Shown here in pieces: positions 1 to 6,295 of a stretch of 14,752 nt of DNA. The number at the start of each line of letters is the position of its first letter. Position 1 is the stretch's first letter. The notes below the pieces were generated by a model. The model was not told where the DNA came from. It did not search any database and saw only the letters and a list, made by a program, of their open reading frames with translations. The position numbers were made by a program, and so were the translations under genes. The DNA is from JBJKPP01 sp046706145 (GTDB lineage Bacteria; Bacteroidota; Ignavibacteria; Ignavibacteriales; Ignavibacteriaceae). The stretch lies in NCBI GenBank assembly GCA_046706145.1, contig JBJKPP010000017.1:1-14752 (forward strand), read 5' to 3'.

Positions 1-54
1 ACAAAGAAAATGATTCTTCTTAAATAAAAAAACAAACCCTCTGCGTTAAAAAAT

Positions 55-80
55 CTCCGAGGTCTCTTAAAACCTCGGAG
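55..80. repeat. 9-bp perfect palindrome, REP-like or terminator-like stem-loop
   Basis: The arms CTCCGAGGT (55-63) and ACCTCGGAG (72-80) are perfectly complementary around an 8-nt loop. The arms are much more GC-rich than the surroundings. On the minus strand the stem is followed by A and then six T, as in an intrinsic terminator. However, no minus-strand gene lies just upstream of it in that direction, and on the plus strand there is no T tract. It could instead be a dispersed REP-like palindrome, or the terminator of a gene left of the window. The rest of 1-244 holds no gene that I can support. Confidence 0.5.
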
Positions 81-142
81 GTTAGAATTTGATAAAAAAC
101 CACCTTTCTCACTTTAATTCACTTGCCTTATTTCTTTACAGC

Positions 143-181
143 GTAATAGTTTAATAACAATAATTTAATATTACCTTAATA
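143..181 (+). promoter_or_regulatory. 11-bp-period hexamer array (Pho-box-like) upstream of the SMR operon
   Basis: Four hexamers start exactly 11 bp apart: GTAATA (143), ATAACA (154), TTAATA (165) and TTAATA (176), each separated by 5 nt. All fit NTAAYA, and the last two fit TTAAYA fully. The phasing, one helical turn, is what a response regulator binding head-to-tail needs, and it matches the described PhoP box of Bacillus subtilis in unit and spacer. The array ends 63 nt before the ATG at 245. The DNA here is AT-rich, so this array alone would be weak. Its support comes from the cleaner array at 4794-4832, which has the same period and position. Confidence 0.45.
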
Positions 182-244
182 AATAACGTTGATTTTTTTA
201 AGAAATTTCAATTGCAAAATTATTTTAACAATGAGAAGTCATAA

Positions 245-568
245 ATGAATTGGATTTACTTAATTGCGGCAGGAATGATGGAAATTGGCTGGGTTTTGAG
301 TCTGAAATTCTCACAAGGTTTTACAAAGTTAATTCCGTTATTCTTTTACGCATTCTTTGGATTTTGTGGTGCATATTTCTTTTCTCACTCACTTAAGACT
401 CTACCGGTTAGTTTAGCGTATTCAATCTGGGCAGGTATAGCCGTAATCGGTACGTCCATTGCTGATGTTTACTTTTTGAAACACGAACTAAGCCCTATGA
501 AAATCTTGTTTATTTTATTAATTCTTATCGGAATAGTGGGACTAAAATTTTCAACGCAAAATTCATAG
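245..568 (+). CDS. Small multidrug resistance (SMR) family transporter, Gdx/SugE-like
   Basis: This 107-residue inner-membrane protein has four predicted hydrophobic helices, the standard SMR length; members act as dimeric proton-coupled exporters. The essential membrane glutamate is present as E13 in helix 1, in the context MMEIGW. It is followed by LSLKFSQGFTKL, which matches the GLKYSxGFTRL segment of the SugE/Gdx branch. The stretch LPVSLAYSIWAGIAVIGTS matches the helix-3 signature, and IVGLKF closes helix 4. The resemblance is closer to Gdx (guanidinium export) than to EmrE, but I see no guanidine riboswitch upstream. Short SMR-fold proteins such as ArnE/ArnF also move lipid-linked sugars, which would suit the next two genes. 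It leads a three-gene set; the next start lies 18 nt after its stop. The Shine-Dalgarno is weak. The family is certain, the substrate is not. Confidence 0.85.
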   Translation: MNWIYLIAAGMMEIGWVLSLKFSQGFTKLIPLFFYAFFGFCGAYFFSHSLKTLPVSLAYSIWAGIAVIGTSIADVYFLKHELSPMKILFILLILIGIVGLKFSTQNS

Positions 569-586
569 TAGCCTAAATACAATCAC

Positions 587-1357
587 ATGAAAAATGTCGT
601 AATAAATATTGCTGCAATTATTAATACCGAAAACGTTGTTGGAGATATGCGCCATATTTATACGCTGCCCGCCGTGCAAGAACCGTTATTTATTAGAATG
701 ATTGAAAGAGTAAAATCATGTCATTTAGTCAGGATGATTATTGTAACTAAGTCACGAAACGAGTTGAATGATCCTATAAGTGAACTCTGTAAGAAGGAAA
801 AAATTATTTTGTGGGAAACTGAAGGAAATCAACTGGACGAAGATTATAGAATTGCAGCTAATTATAACATTGACCTACTGGTGAAAATATCTTTGAACAC
901 ACCATTAATTGATCCTTTAATTATTAACCGTTGTTTAAGTTACTTTATAGAAAATCAATACAAACTTGATTACTTGAGCAATATGCATCCTGCCAGTTAC
1001 CCAAAGGGGAACGAATTAGAAATATTATCTTTTGAAAGTCTTAAAGCAGCATGGAAGAATGCAAATTCTGAAATAGAAAGATCTAAATCTTCATTTTATA
1101 TTTTGAACAACGTTGACAAATTCAACATCGAGAATGTCTTGTGGGAAACTGGAAATGATTATTCCAAATCCCACAGATGGAATTTGATTTACGAGGAAGA
1201 TTATCTTTTTATTAAAAAAATATATGCTGAATTGTTAAATAAAAAACCATTGTTTGGGATAGAGGATATTCTTTTCCTATTAAATCAGAATCCATATCTT
1301 AATTTGGTAAGTCGTAATCGTACTCAAATACAATCGACAAGTTACAAAGCATCATAA
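587..1357 (+). CDS. SpsF-like cytidylyltransferase-fold protein with eroded active site
   Basis: This 256-residue soluble protein resembles the SpsF/COG1861 group (CMP-sugar synthetase fold). Family landmarks are recognisable: IERV near 39-42, a PLIDPLIINRCL segment at 106-117, LDYLSN at 128-132, SYPKGNELEILSFESLKAAW at 137-156, and a C-terminal EEDYLFIKKIYAEL. The residues that normally do chemistry are missing. The N-terminal nucleotide loop (RMGSTRLPGK in active relatives) reads TENVVGDMRH. The metal-binding TGDCP is SLNTP (N104). The second metal site, usually VDYPEDL, reads IYEEDYL. By comparison with remembered family consensus it therefore looks like a non-catalytic or repurposed homologue. 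The frame is intact and tightly packed in an operon, so it is not a simple pseudogene. Its stop codon touches the ATG of the phosphoesterase gene, so the two are probably translationally coupled. Confidence 0.7.
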   Translation: MKNVVINIAAIINTENVVGDMRHIYTLPAVQEPLFIRMIERVKSCHLVRMIIVTKSRNELNDPISELCKKEKIILWETEGNQLDEDYRIAANYNIDLLVKISLNTPLIDPLIINRCLSYFIENQYKLDYLSNMHPASYPKGNELEILSFESLKAAWKNANSEIERSKSSFYILNNVDKFNIENVLWETGNDYSKSHRWNLIYEEDYLFIKKIYAELLNKKPLFGIEDILFLLNQNPYLNLVSRNRTQIQSTSYKAS

Positions 1358-2296
1358 ATGAAAATTGCACACATCTCCGATATTCACTTGACCTCTTTTT
1401 TCAAGAAAAATAATCTTGAGAGAACAAGATTGCTATTAAAATACGCGCTTAGGCATAGATTCGATCATATGATTATTTCAGGTGATCTAACACATAATGC
1501 AGACCAGGAAGATTTTGAAACTCTAAGAAACCTCTTCGGAAATCTTGGTATTTTGCATTCCGATAGGCTCTCTTTGGTTATTGGTAATCATGATATATTT
1601 GGCGGGCCCCAGACCGCCGAAGATGTCTTCGCGTTTCCTGAAAAGTGCAAGGCTGTTGATTACGATAAAAAAGTTAGGGAATTCGGTGAGTATTATTCAG
1701 AAGCTTTTGAGAATTGTGTTTACAGATCAAAAGGCTCTTATTTCCCTTACGCCAAAATTTTAGATGATAACTTGATTACCGGCATAAATTCGATAGCAAG
1801 GTATTCGAAAATGAAAAATCCTTTTGCATCCAACGGTGAAATTACTTTAGAAGATTTTAATAAACTAACGGATATTCTAAACAAGTACGGCAATAAATAC
1901 AGCAGAAGAATTTTGGTTTTTCATCATCATTTTCACAAAATAAAAACTGAGAATTATAGTACATATAAAGGTTTTTGGGATAAAATTGAAAAACAAACAA
2001 TGAAGCTGAGAAAAAAGAAAAGACTTTTCCAATTATTTAGAATGTACAACATTGACCTTGTTCTGCATGGGCACATTCATGAGTCGAAGGAATACTATCG
2101 TAAAGGAACTAGGTTTCTAAATGGCGGAGGCAGTCTCATCGGTCCGGTGAAAGATGAGTTAGTCGTGAATTTTATAAATATAAAACATTCTGGGATAAAC
2201 GTTGAGATTCACAAAGTGTTTTCAGGTTCATCGATCCTTGTTGAAGAAAAAATTAGTGAAAGTAATCTGGAATTGATGGCGGTTAATGAGAATTAA
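1358..2296 (+). CDS. Calcineurin-like metallophosphoesterase
   Basis: This is a 312-residue cytoplasmic or membrane-peripheral phosphoesterase with a two-metal centre. All metal ligands of the family are visible in order: D8 and H10 (SDIH), D43 (SGDLTH), N77-H78 (GNHD), the H189-H191 cluster (VFHHHF), and H239/H241 (GHIH). Between the last two motifs lies a strongly basic stretch (about 211-228, rich in Lys and Arg with Phe and Leu) that could lie on an acidic membrane surface. No signal peptide or transmembrane helix is seen. The start is fixed by direct abutment to the preceding stop codon. The substrate cannot be read from sequence: the superfamily includes phosphodiesterases, nucleotide phosphatases and lipid phosphoesterases such as PlcP, the last being phosphate-starvation enzymes. 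It is the last gene before a terminator. Confidence 0.85.
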   Translation: MKIAHISDIHLTSFFKKNNLERTRLLLKYALRHRFDHMIISGDLTHNADQEDFETLRNLFGNLGILHSDRLSLVIGNHDIFGGPQTAEDVFAFPEKCKAVDYDKKVREFGEYYSEAFENCVYRSKGSYFPYAKILDDNLITGINSIARYSKMKNPFASNGEITLEDFNKLTDILNKYGNKYSRRILVFHHHFHKIKTENYSTYKGFWDKIEKQTMKLRKKKRLFQLFRMYNIDLVLHGHIHESKEYYRKGTRFLNGGGSLIGPVKDELVVNFINIKHSGINVEIHKVFSGSSILVEEKISESNLELMAVNEN

Positions 2297-2331
2297 ATTT
2301 ATGTAATTATTTTGTAATTCTAATACTTGAG

Positions 2332-2352
2332 ACGATGCATCGCGTCGTTTTT
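2332..2352 (+). terminator. Intrinsic terminator of the SMR/SpsF-like/phosphoesterase operon
   Basis: A 7-bp stem (2332-2338 with 2342-2348, including one T-G wobble) closes a 3-nt loop and runs straight into TTTTT. It lies 35 nt after the phosphoesterase stop, in the gap to the convergent glycosidase gene. On the minus strand there is no T tract after the stem, so it mainly serves the plus-strand operon. Confidence 0.75.
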
Positions 2353-2372
2353 ATACTAATTACAAAAATTGT

Positions 2373-4712
2373 TCAAACCAGGAACTTCAAATTTATGTTT
2401 CCTGGTTCAACTTCCAGTTCAACTTCATTCTCTTTGCACTTCATATTTCTAATCTGACTTTTGCCATCAGTAACTTTTATTTTTTCGAATGGTAAGAGAA
2501 TAAACCACTTAACATTTCCGGCAGAATTCTCTGAATAGTTAATTTTAAGATTGATCAATTCTCCATCAAAAAAAACATTAATACTCATTTTTCCCATCGA
2601 ACTGAAAACGTTGTTGATGTAAAAACCAGAAGAGGCAAAAAACCACTCTTTTGGTATTCCTTGCAGAAACACAAATTCCCTCTCGGGTTTGTTAGTTCGT
2701 TCAAATACAAAAGCGTCATGTATCGCAAGAGCAATTTCGGCGGCCGCCCACCCGTGATGACCATCTCCCATGACACCGCCGCCGGTAGTAGGATGAATTG
2801 CTTCTGGAAAATTTAGGGTTGGTGAAGCTGTAGAAATAGCAGAGTTAAAAAGTTCTAAGAATTTTTTTTTGTTTCCCGCATACAGATAGGAGTGGGCAAT
2901 TTGCAGAGTTAGATATAAATTCATTCCCGAATGAATAAAATTTTGGAAGAATAGGCCATCTACAAAATAATTTTCTTCTATAGCTTTCAATGTGGATAGT
3001 ATTCTAGAATCATCCGCGTCAAATAGCTGAAGCGGATAACTTGCACAAACATTTCCAATCATTCCGCAATCTATATTCCGGGAAGGTGAGGCGGGGATTG
3101 AATCCAGAGAATATTTTTTTTGAACGATGTCCATTGCTCTGTCTATGCTTTGAGAAAGTGCATCGTATAGCTTTTGTGAATAATCCAATTCCTTTTTTTT
3201 ATTTAAGAGCTGGCAAATCTCGATAAAACATTTTAGCCCAGCCAATGACCAGAAGTTATCCCAGAAATAATGATCTGCAAGACCAAGATGTTCGGCACTA
3301 AGTCCCAATGGAAGTAAGCCCAAGAATGGTTCATTCTTAAAAGAATCTTCTGTTAATCTCTTATTGTCGATCCATTTTACTCCTAAAAATAATGGGTCAA
3401 AAAATTTCGATAAAAATTCTTCATCTTTGTATATTTTATAGTGTTGATAAACGGACCATAAAGCCTGGCCATTAGAGTCCCATTCTCCTTTTTGCGATCT
3501 AAAATATCCGTTTGGAAACTGAAATTTTTTGTATGACTCCACTATTCTTCTGGTATATTTTTTAAATCCGAAATTATCTAGGGCCCATACCATATAGGCT
3601 GCATCTCTAAACCAAAACTGATGATAGGTAAATGGACCGGCGGTGATTGTATCGGTATCCGTTAACATTACTAGAGTAGAAAGTGAAGCACGAAGAATAG
3701 AATTGACTTTTTCATCGGGAGTATTTATTTCTGCCCCTTCTGACAAAATATTTTCCCAATAGGAAATGATATCTGATTTATTCCAATTAGGTATTTTTTC
3801 ATTTCCTAAAAGTGGAATTGAGGCTTCTATTAAACCGGATTCAGATTCATTAAGCTCAAAATCAAAACATGCAATTGCACTTGCAAGTTTTTGATCACAA
3901 GAAGAACATAGCTTTCCGGAAATATCTTTATCTTTAGTTAAAATTGCTCCCGCGTCACCTTCTTTGTATGTGGAGCAATAAATCAAATTTGGCACAGAGT
4001 TGAAATAAATTTTATTACTGTTTTCGACTAAGAAAGAATTTTCGTCTTCAATGAATTGAATATCTTTTAAGAGCGAAATTCCTTCGGGGTTAAAAGGTCT
4101 TACAGAAAATATTATTCTTAAGTTAACTTTCTTGTTTGAAATATTTGAAAAATTTGCCCGATGAAATAGGGATGATCCGATGGAGTAAGTAGTTAACTTG
4201 AAATCAATTTCATTAAGTTCAAAAACAGTTTCGACGATAGGGAAATCATTGACTAGTTTTTGAAAAACCTTCCCGGAACGCGAAGGATAAAATACTTTTC
4301 TATTTAGCTCTACCCAAACATCTAAAGACCAGCCATTTTTGAAAGGCATAACTAATCCTTTGGGATCAATTATGGGCTCAATGTGACAATCAGGATTCCC
4401 AACAGCAGTCCAGTTTCTATGAGTAACATTAATAGATAACCCTATATGCGAACGTGGAATGAATGACAGGCTTTTAGGGTTGTACTGTTCTTCCGCCCAA
4501 TAAGGCAAAATCCAATCCAATTTGCTTTGTAATATGGTAAAGTTTAATAAACCACGTGATAACTGAATGGAGTTTAGAGGAATAAGTTCAACAGGAAGAG
4601 TCTTTTTATCAACGCCGCTTACATCGTTCGAGGCTTTGAACATTCGCATTGCGAGTGGTGGTATCTTGAACCTGCTTGCAGTCCATTCAAGAAGCTTTTG
4701 TGTAACGTTCAA
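2373..4712 (-). CDS. (alpha/alpha)6-barrel glycosidase-like protein, debranching-enzyme type
   Basis: This 779-residue protein has no signal peptide, so it is probably cytoplasmic. It seems to have an N-terminal beta-sandwich (about 1-330), a six-hairpin catalytic barrel (about 340-690) and a small beta-rich C-terminus. Barrel motifs recall the glucoamylase/amylo-alpha-1,6-glucosidase groups: YHQFWFRDAAYM with D370, EWDSNGQALW with D412, and GDGHHGWAAAE with E659. These acidic residues are catalytic candidates by position only. The conserved-looking N-terminal block (PYWAEEQYNP, FIPRSH, NVTHRNW) is not a known carbohydrate-binding module that I can name. The start is TTG; an in-frame TGA lies 9 nt upstream and the nearby ATG is out of frame, leaving TTG or ATG codon 22. 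It diverges from the small peptide/GT4 unit, which suggests turnover or trimming of the same glycan. Specificity is unknown. Confidence 0.7.
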   Translation of the reverse strand: MNVTQKLLEWTASRFKIPPLAMRMFKASNDVSGVDKKTLPVELIPLNSIQLSRGLLNFTILQSKLDWILPYWAEEQYNPKSLSFIPRSHIGLSINVTHRNWTAVGNPDCHIEPIIDPKGLVMPFKNGWSLDVWVELNRKVFYPSRSGKVFQKLVNDFPIVETVFELNEIDFKLTTYSIGSSLFHRANFSNISNKKVNLRIIFSVRPFNPEGISLLKDIQFIEDENSFLVENSNKIYFNSVPNLIYCSTYKEGDAGAILTKDKDISGKLCSSCDQKLASAIACFDFELNESESGLIEASIPLLGNEKIPNWNKSDIISYWENILSEGAEINTPDEKVNSILRASLSTLVMLTDTDTITAGPFTYHQFWFRDAAYMVWALDNFGFKKYTRRIVESYKKFQFPNGYFRSQKGEWDSNGQALWSVYQHYKIYKDEEFLSKFFDPLFLGVKWIDNKRLTEDSFKNEPFLGLLPLGLSAEHLGLADHYFWDNFWSLAGLKCFIEICQLLNKKKELDYSQKLYDALSQSIDRAMDIVQKKYSLDSIPASPSRNIDCGMIGNVCASYPLQLFDADDSRILSTLKAIEENYFVDGLFFQNFIHSGMNLYLTLQIAHSYLYAGNKKKFLELFNSAISTASPTLNFPEAIHPTTGGGVMGDGHHGWAAAEIALAIHDAFVFERTNKPEREFVFLQGIPKEWFFASSGFYINNVFSSMGKMSINVFFDGELINLKINYSENSAGNVKWFILLPFEKIKVTDGKSQIRNMKCKENEVELEVEPGNINLKFLV

Positions 4713-4793
4713 TTTCTTTCATGTGATATAACTCAAAATTCAATTGTTTAATTTCTAAAGAAGATTAGCGAAATCCAATAAAAAATAAACTAT

Positions 4794-4832
4794 TTAACAA
4801 AATCTTAACAATAGCTTAATACTCTATTAACG
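4794..4832 (+). promoter_or_regulatory. Four-unit 11-bp-period TTAACA array (Pho-box-like operator)
   Basis: TTAACA (4794), TTAACA (4805), TTAATA (4816) and TTAACG (4827) are spaced exactly 11 bp apart with unrelated 5-nt spacers. Of 24 unit positions, 23 fit TTAAYA. Such phased direct repeats are the recognised binding layout of OmpR/PhoB-family regulators, and the unit matches the B. subtilis PhoP box. A weak -10-like TAATAT (4842-4847) follows 9 nt after the last unit. An alternative promoter pair is TTGAAT (4853-4858) with TATAAA (4874-4879), at a short 15-nt spacing. The array lies in the divergent gap, 67 nt before the small-peptide ATG at 4900 and 81 nt before the minus-strand glycosidase start, so it might control both directions. 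Confidence 0.6.
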
Positions 4833-4899
4833 TGCGTGCCTTAATATTGCAATTGAATGTTAAGTAATAGTTATATAAAATAAAAGTGAGGTTATGAAG

Positions 4900-4983
4900 A
4901 TGAAAACAGCAGCATACTTTTTAATGAGTTTATTAGCATTGTTAATTCAATTTTCCCTTAAAAAAAGTAAACCCGCCCATTAA
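4900..4983 (+). CDS. Probable 27-residue single-span membrane peptide
   Basis: The frame begins MKTAAYF, runs through a hydrophobic stretch rich in Leu (about residues 4-18) and ends in a short basic tail, KKSKPAH, then TAA. GAGGT (4888-4892) is a good Shine-Dalgarno 7 nt from this ATG; the in-frame ATG at 4894 is only 1 nt from it and is less likely. The peptide would be a one-helix inner-membrane protein or a very short leader. It lies 17 nt before the GTG start of the GT4 gene in another frame and behind the phased hexamer array, so it is probably co-transcribed. It could be a membrane anchor or regulator for the glycosyltransferase, or a translated leader. No homology is claimed. The case rests on the ribosome site, the sensible amino-acid pattern and the position. 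Confidence 0.5.
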   Translation: MKTAAYFLMSLLALLIQFSLKKSKPAH

Positions 4984-5000
4984 ACATTATTAATAATTTA

Positions 5001-6179
5001 GTGACTGGTAACAACAAAGAAAATATTAAGATTGCTCTTTTTGCAGGAACCATGCAGCCGGGCTTTGATGGCGTTACAAGAGTTCTTTATAAATTAATTG
5101 AGAATATAAAAAAAACCGAGATTGAAAGTATTGTCTTCTCTCCCATAATTCCTACGCAAGAAGAACAACCCATTAAAATGTATGCGGTACCTTCTTTCCC
5201 ATTTCCTCTATATAAAGATTATAAACTTGCTATACTTGCCAAAAGATATTTCGAAGATATTCTTTTGGAATTCAATCCGGATATAATTCATATAAATTCT
5301 CCATGCTCACTTGGTTTTGCTGCCGTCAGATTCGGAAGGAAACACAACATACCTGTTGTAGCGACTTATCATACTCATTTCCCAAGTTATGCAAAATATT
5401 ACAAGATAAAAGCACTGGAACAATTTGCTTGGAATTATTTGAGAAGTCTTTATAATAAGTGTGAAGCAGTTTATGTCCCATCCCTTCCTATTATTAGAGA
5501 ACTTAAAGAGCAGGGAATAGAGAAGACAGTTTTTCTGCCGCATGGTGTTGATACTAATGTTTTTAATCCATCATTTAAATCTCAAAAATGGAAAGAAGAA
5601 ATTAATTTTCAGGATAAAAAAGTAATTCTTTTTGCGGGAAGACTAGTATGGGAAAAAGATTTAAAGATATTGGCAGATGCATATAAAATTATTATGAACC
5701 AACGAAATGATGCCTCTTTTGTCCTAGTTGGAGATGGACCGATAAGAAAAGAACTTGAAGAATTAATGCCCAAAGCCATTTTTCTTGGTTACCAATCTGG
5801 AGAAAATTTGTCAAGAACCTTTGCTTCAAGTGATATTTTTGCTTTTCCTTCAACCACCGAAACTTTTGGCAACGTAACGATTGAGGCAATGGCCTCGGGA
5901 GTTCCACCAATTTGTGTAGAAAAAGGAGGTGCTTATGGAGTTATTCAGAATCAGAAAACAGGATTAATTGCCAGGCCAGATGATGCAGAAGATTTTGCAG
6001 CAAAAATAATATCTCTATTAGAAAATGATTCCATGAGAAATCAAATCAGCATTAATGCATTAGACTTTGCTCAATCACAATCATGGGAAAACATTTTTGG
6101 CGAATTGCTGAGATCGTATATGGATATAATTCACAGGTTCAATGAAAGCTCAATTTATAAATCTGTCAAAGCAGCATAG
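5001..6179 (+). CDS. GT4-family glycosyltransferase (GT-B fold), SqdX/MgtA-like
   Basis: This 392-residue retaining glycosyltransferase has two Rossmann-like domains. The N-terminal acceptor domain has GVTRVLYKLI (24-33), DIIHINSP (94-101) and TYHTHFPSYAKYY (122-134). The C-terminal donor domain has PHGVDTNVF (180-188), FAGRLVWEKD with R214 and K219 for the sugar-nucleotide phosphates, LVGDGP (242-247), and the EX7E motif E287...E295 in TETFGNVTIEAMASG. The THFPSYAKYY segment and GVTRVLY opening recall sulfoquinovosyl-diacylglycerol synthases (SqdX/SQD2) and mannosyltransferases such as MgtA, which glycosylate lipids at the inner membrane. The donor cannot be fixed from sequence. The start is GTG; an upstream in-frame stop leaves no ATG option, and M18 would cut into the fold. 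It follows the small peptide gene and is closed by the 6209-6248 hairpin. Confidence 0.85.
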   Translation: MTGNNKENIKIALFAGTMQPGFDGVTRVLYKLIENIKKTEIESIVFSPIIPTQEEQPIKMYAVPSFPFPLYKDYKLAILAKRYFEDILLEFNPDIIHINSPCSLGFAAVRFGRKHNIPVVATYHTHFPSYAKYYKIKALEQFAWNYLRSLYNKCEAVYVPSLPIIRELKEQGIEKTVFLPHGVDTNVFNPSFKSQKWKEEINFQDKKVILFAGRLVWEKDLKILADAYKIIMNQRNDASFVLVGDGPIRKELEELMPKAIFLGYQSGENLSRTFASSDIFAFPSTTETFGNVTIEAMASGVPPICVEKGGAYGVIQNQKTGLIARPDDAEDFAAKIISLLENDSMRNQISINALDFAQSQSWENIFGELLRSYMDIIHRFNESSIYKSVKAA

Positions 6180-6208
6180 TGTCAAGTCAACCATGTAGTT
6201 GCTCTTAT

Positions 6209-6248
6209 TTAATAAACCCAGTTTCTCTAAAGAATTTGGGTTTATTAA
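6209..6248. terminator. Long hairpin between convergent genes, possible bidirectional terminator
   Basis: Perfect 12-bp arms (6209-6220 with 6237-6248) enclose a 16-nt loop that can itself form a 4-bp stem (TTCT with AGAA). The outer part of each 3' arm is A/T-rich with a TTTATT run after GGG, so either strand yields a stem that ends in U-rich RNA. There is no separate long T tract. It lies 29 nt after the GT4 stop and 47 nt past the GH92 stop, which faces it, and fits a shared terminator. Confidence 0.6.
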
Positions 6249-6295
6249 TGACAATAAAGCCGTCTTAATAAAAAGGTCTTATCTTCAGCTCAACC

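Noticed and set aside
1..27. Possible C-terminal tail of a gene entering from the left (short frame ending TAA at 25-27)
   Set aside because: Eight codons with no recognisable motif cannot be told from chance.
81..244. Possible guanidine riboswitch upstream of the Gdx/SugE-like SMR gene
   Set aside because: No ykkC-type conserved loops and no paired hairpins with ACGR loops are visible; the leader is AT-rich and unstructured.
6249..6295. Second hairpin after the GT4 terminator (AAGAC- and GTCTT-like strings)
   Set aside because: The arms pair poorly and the longer 6209-6248 hairpin explains the region.
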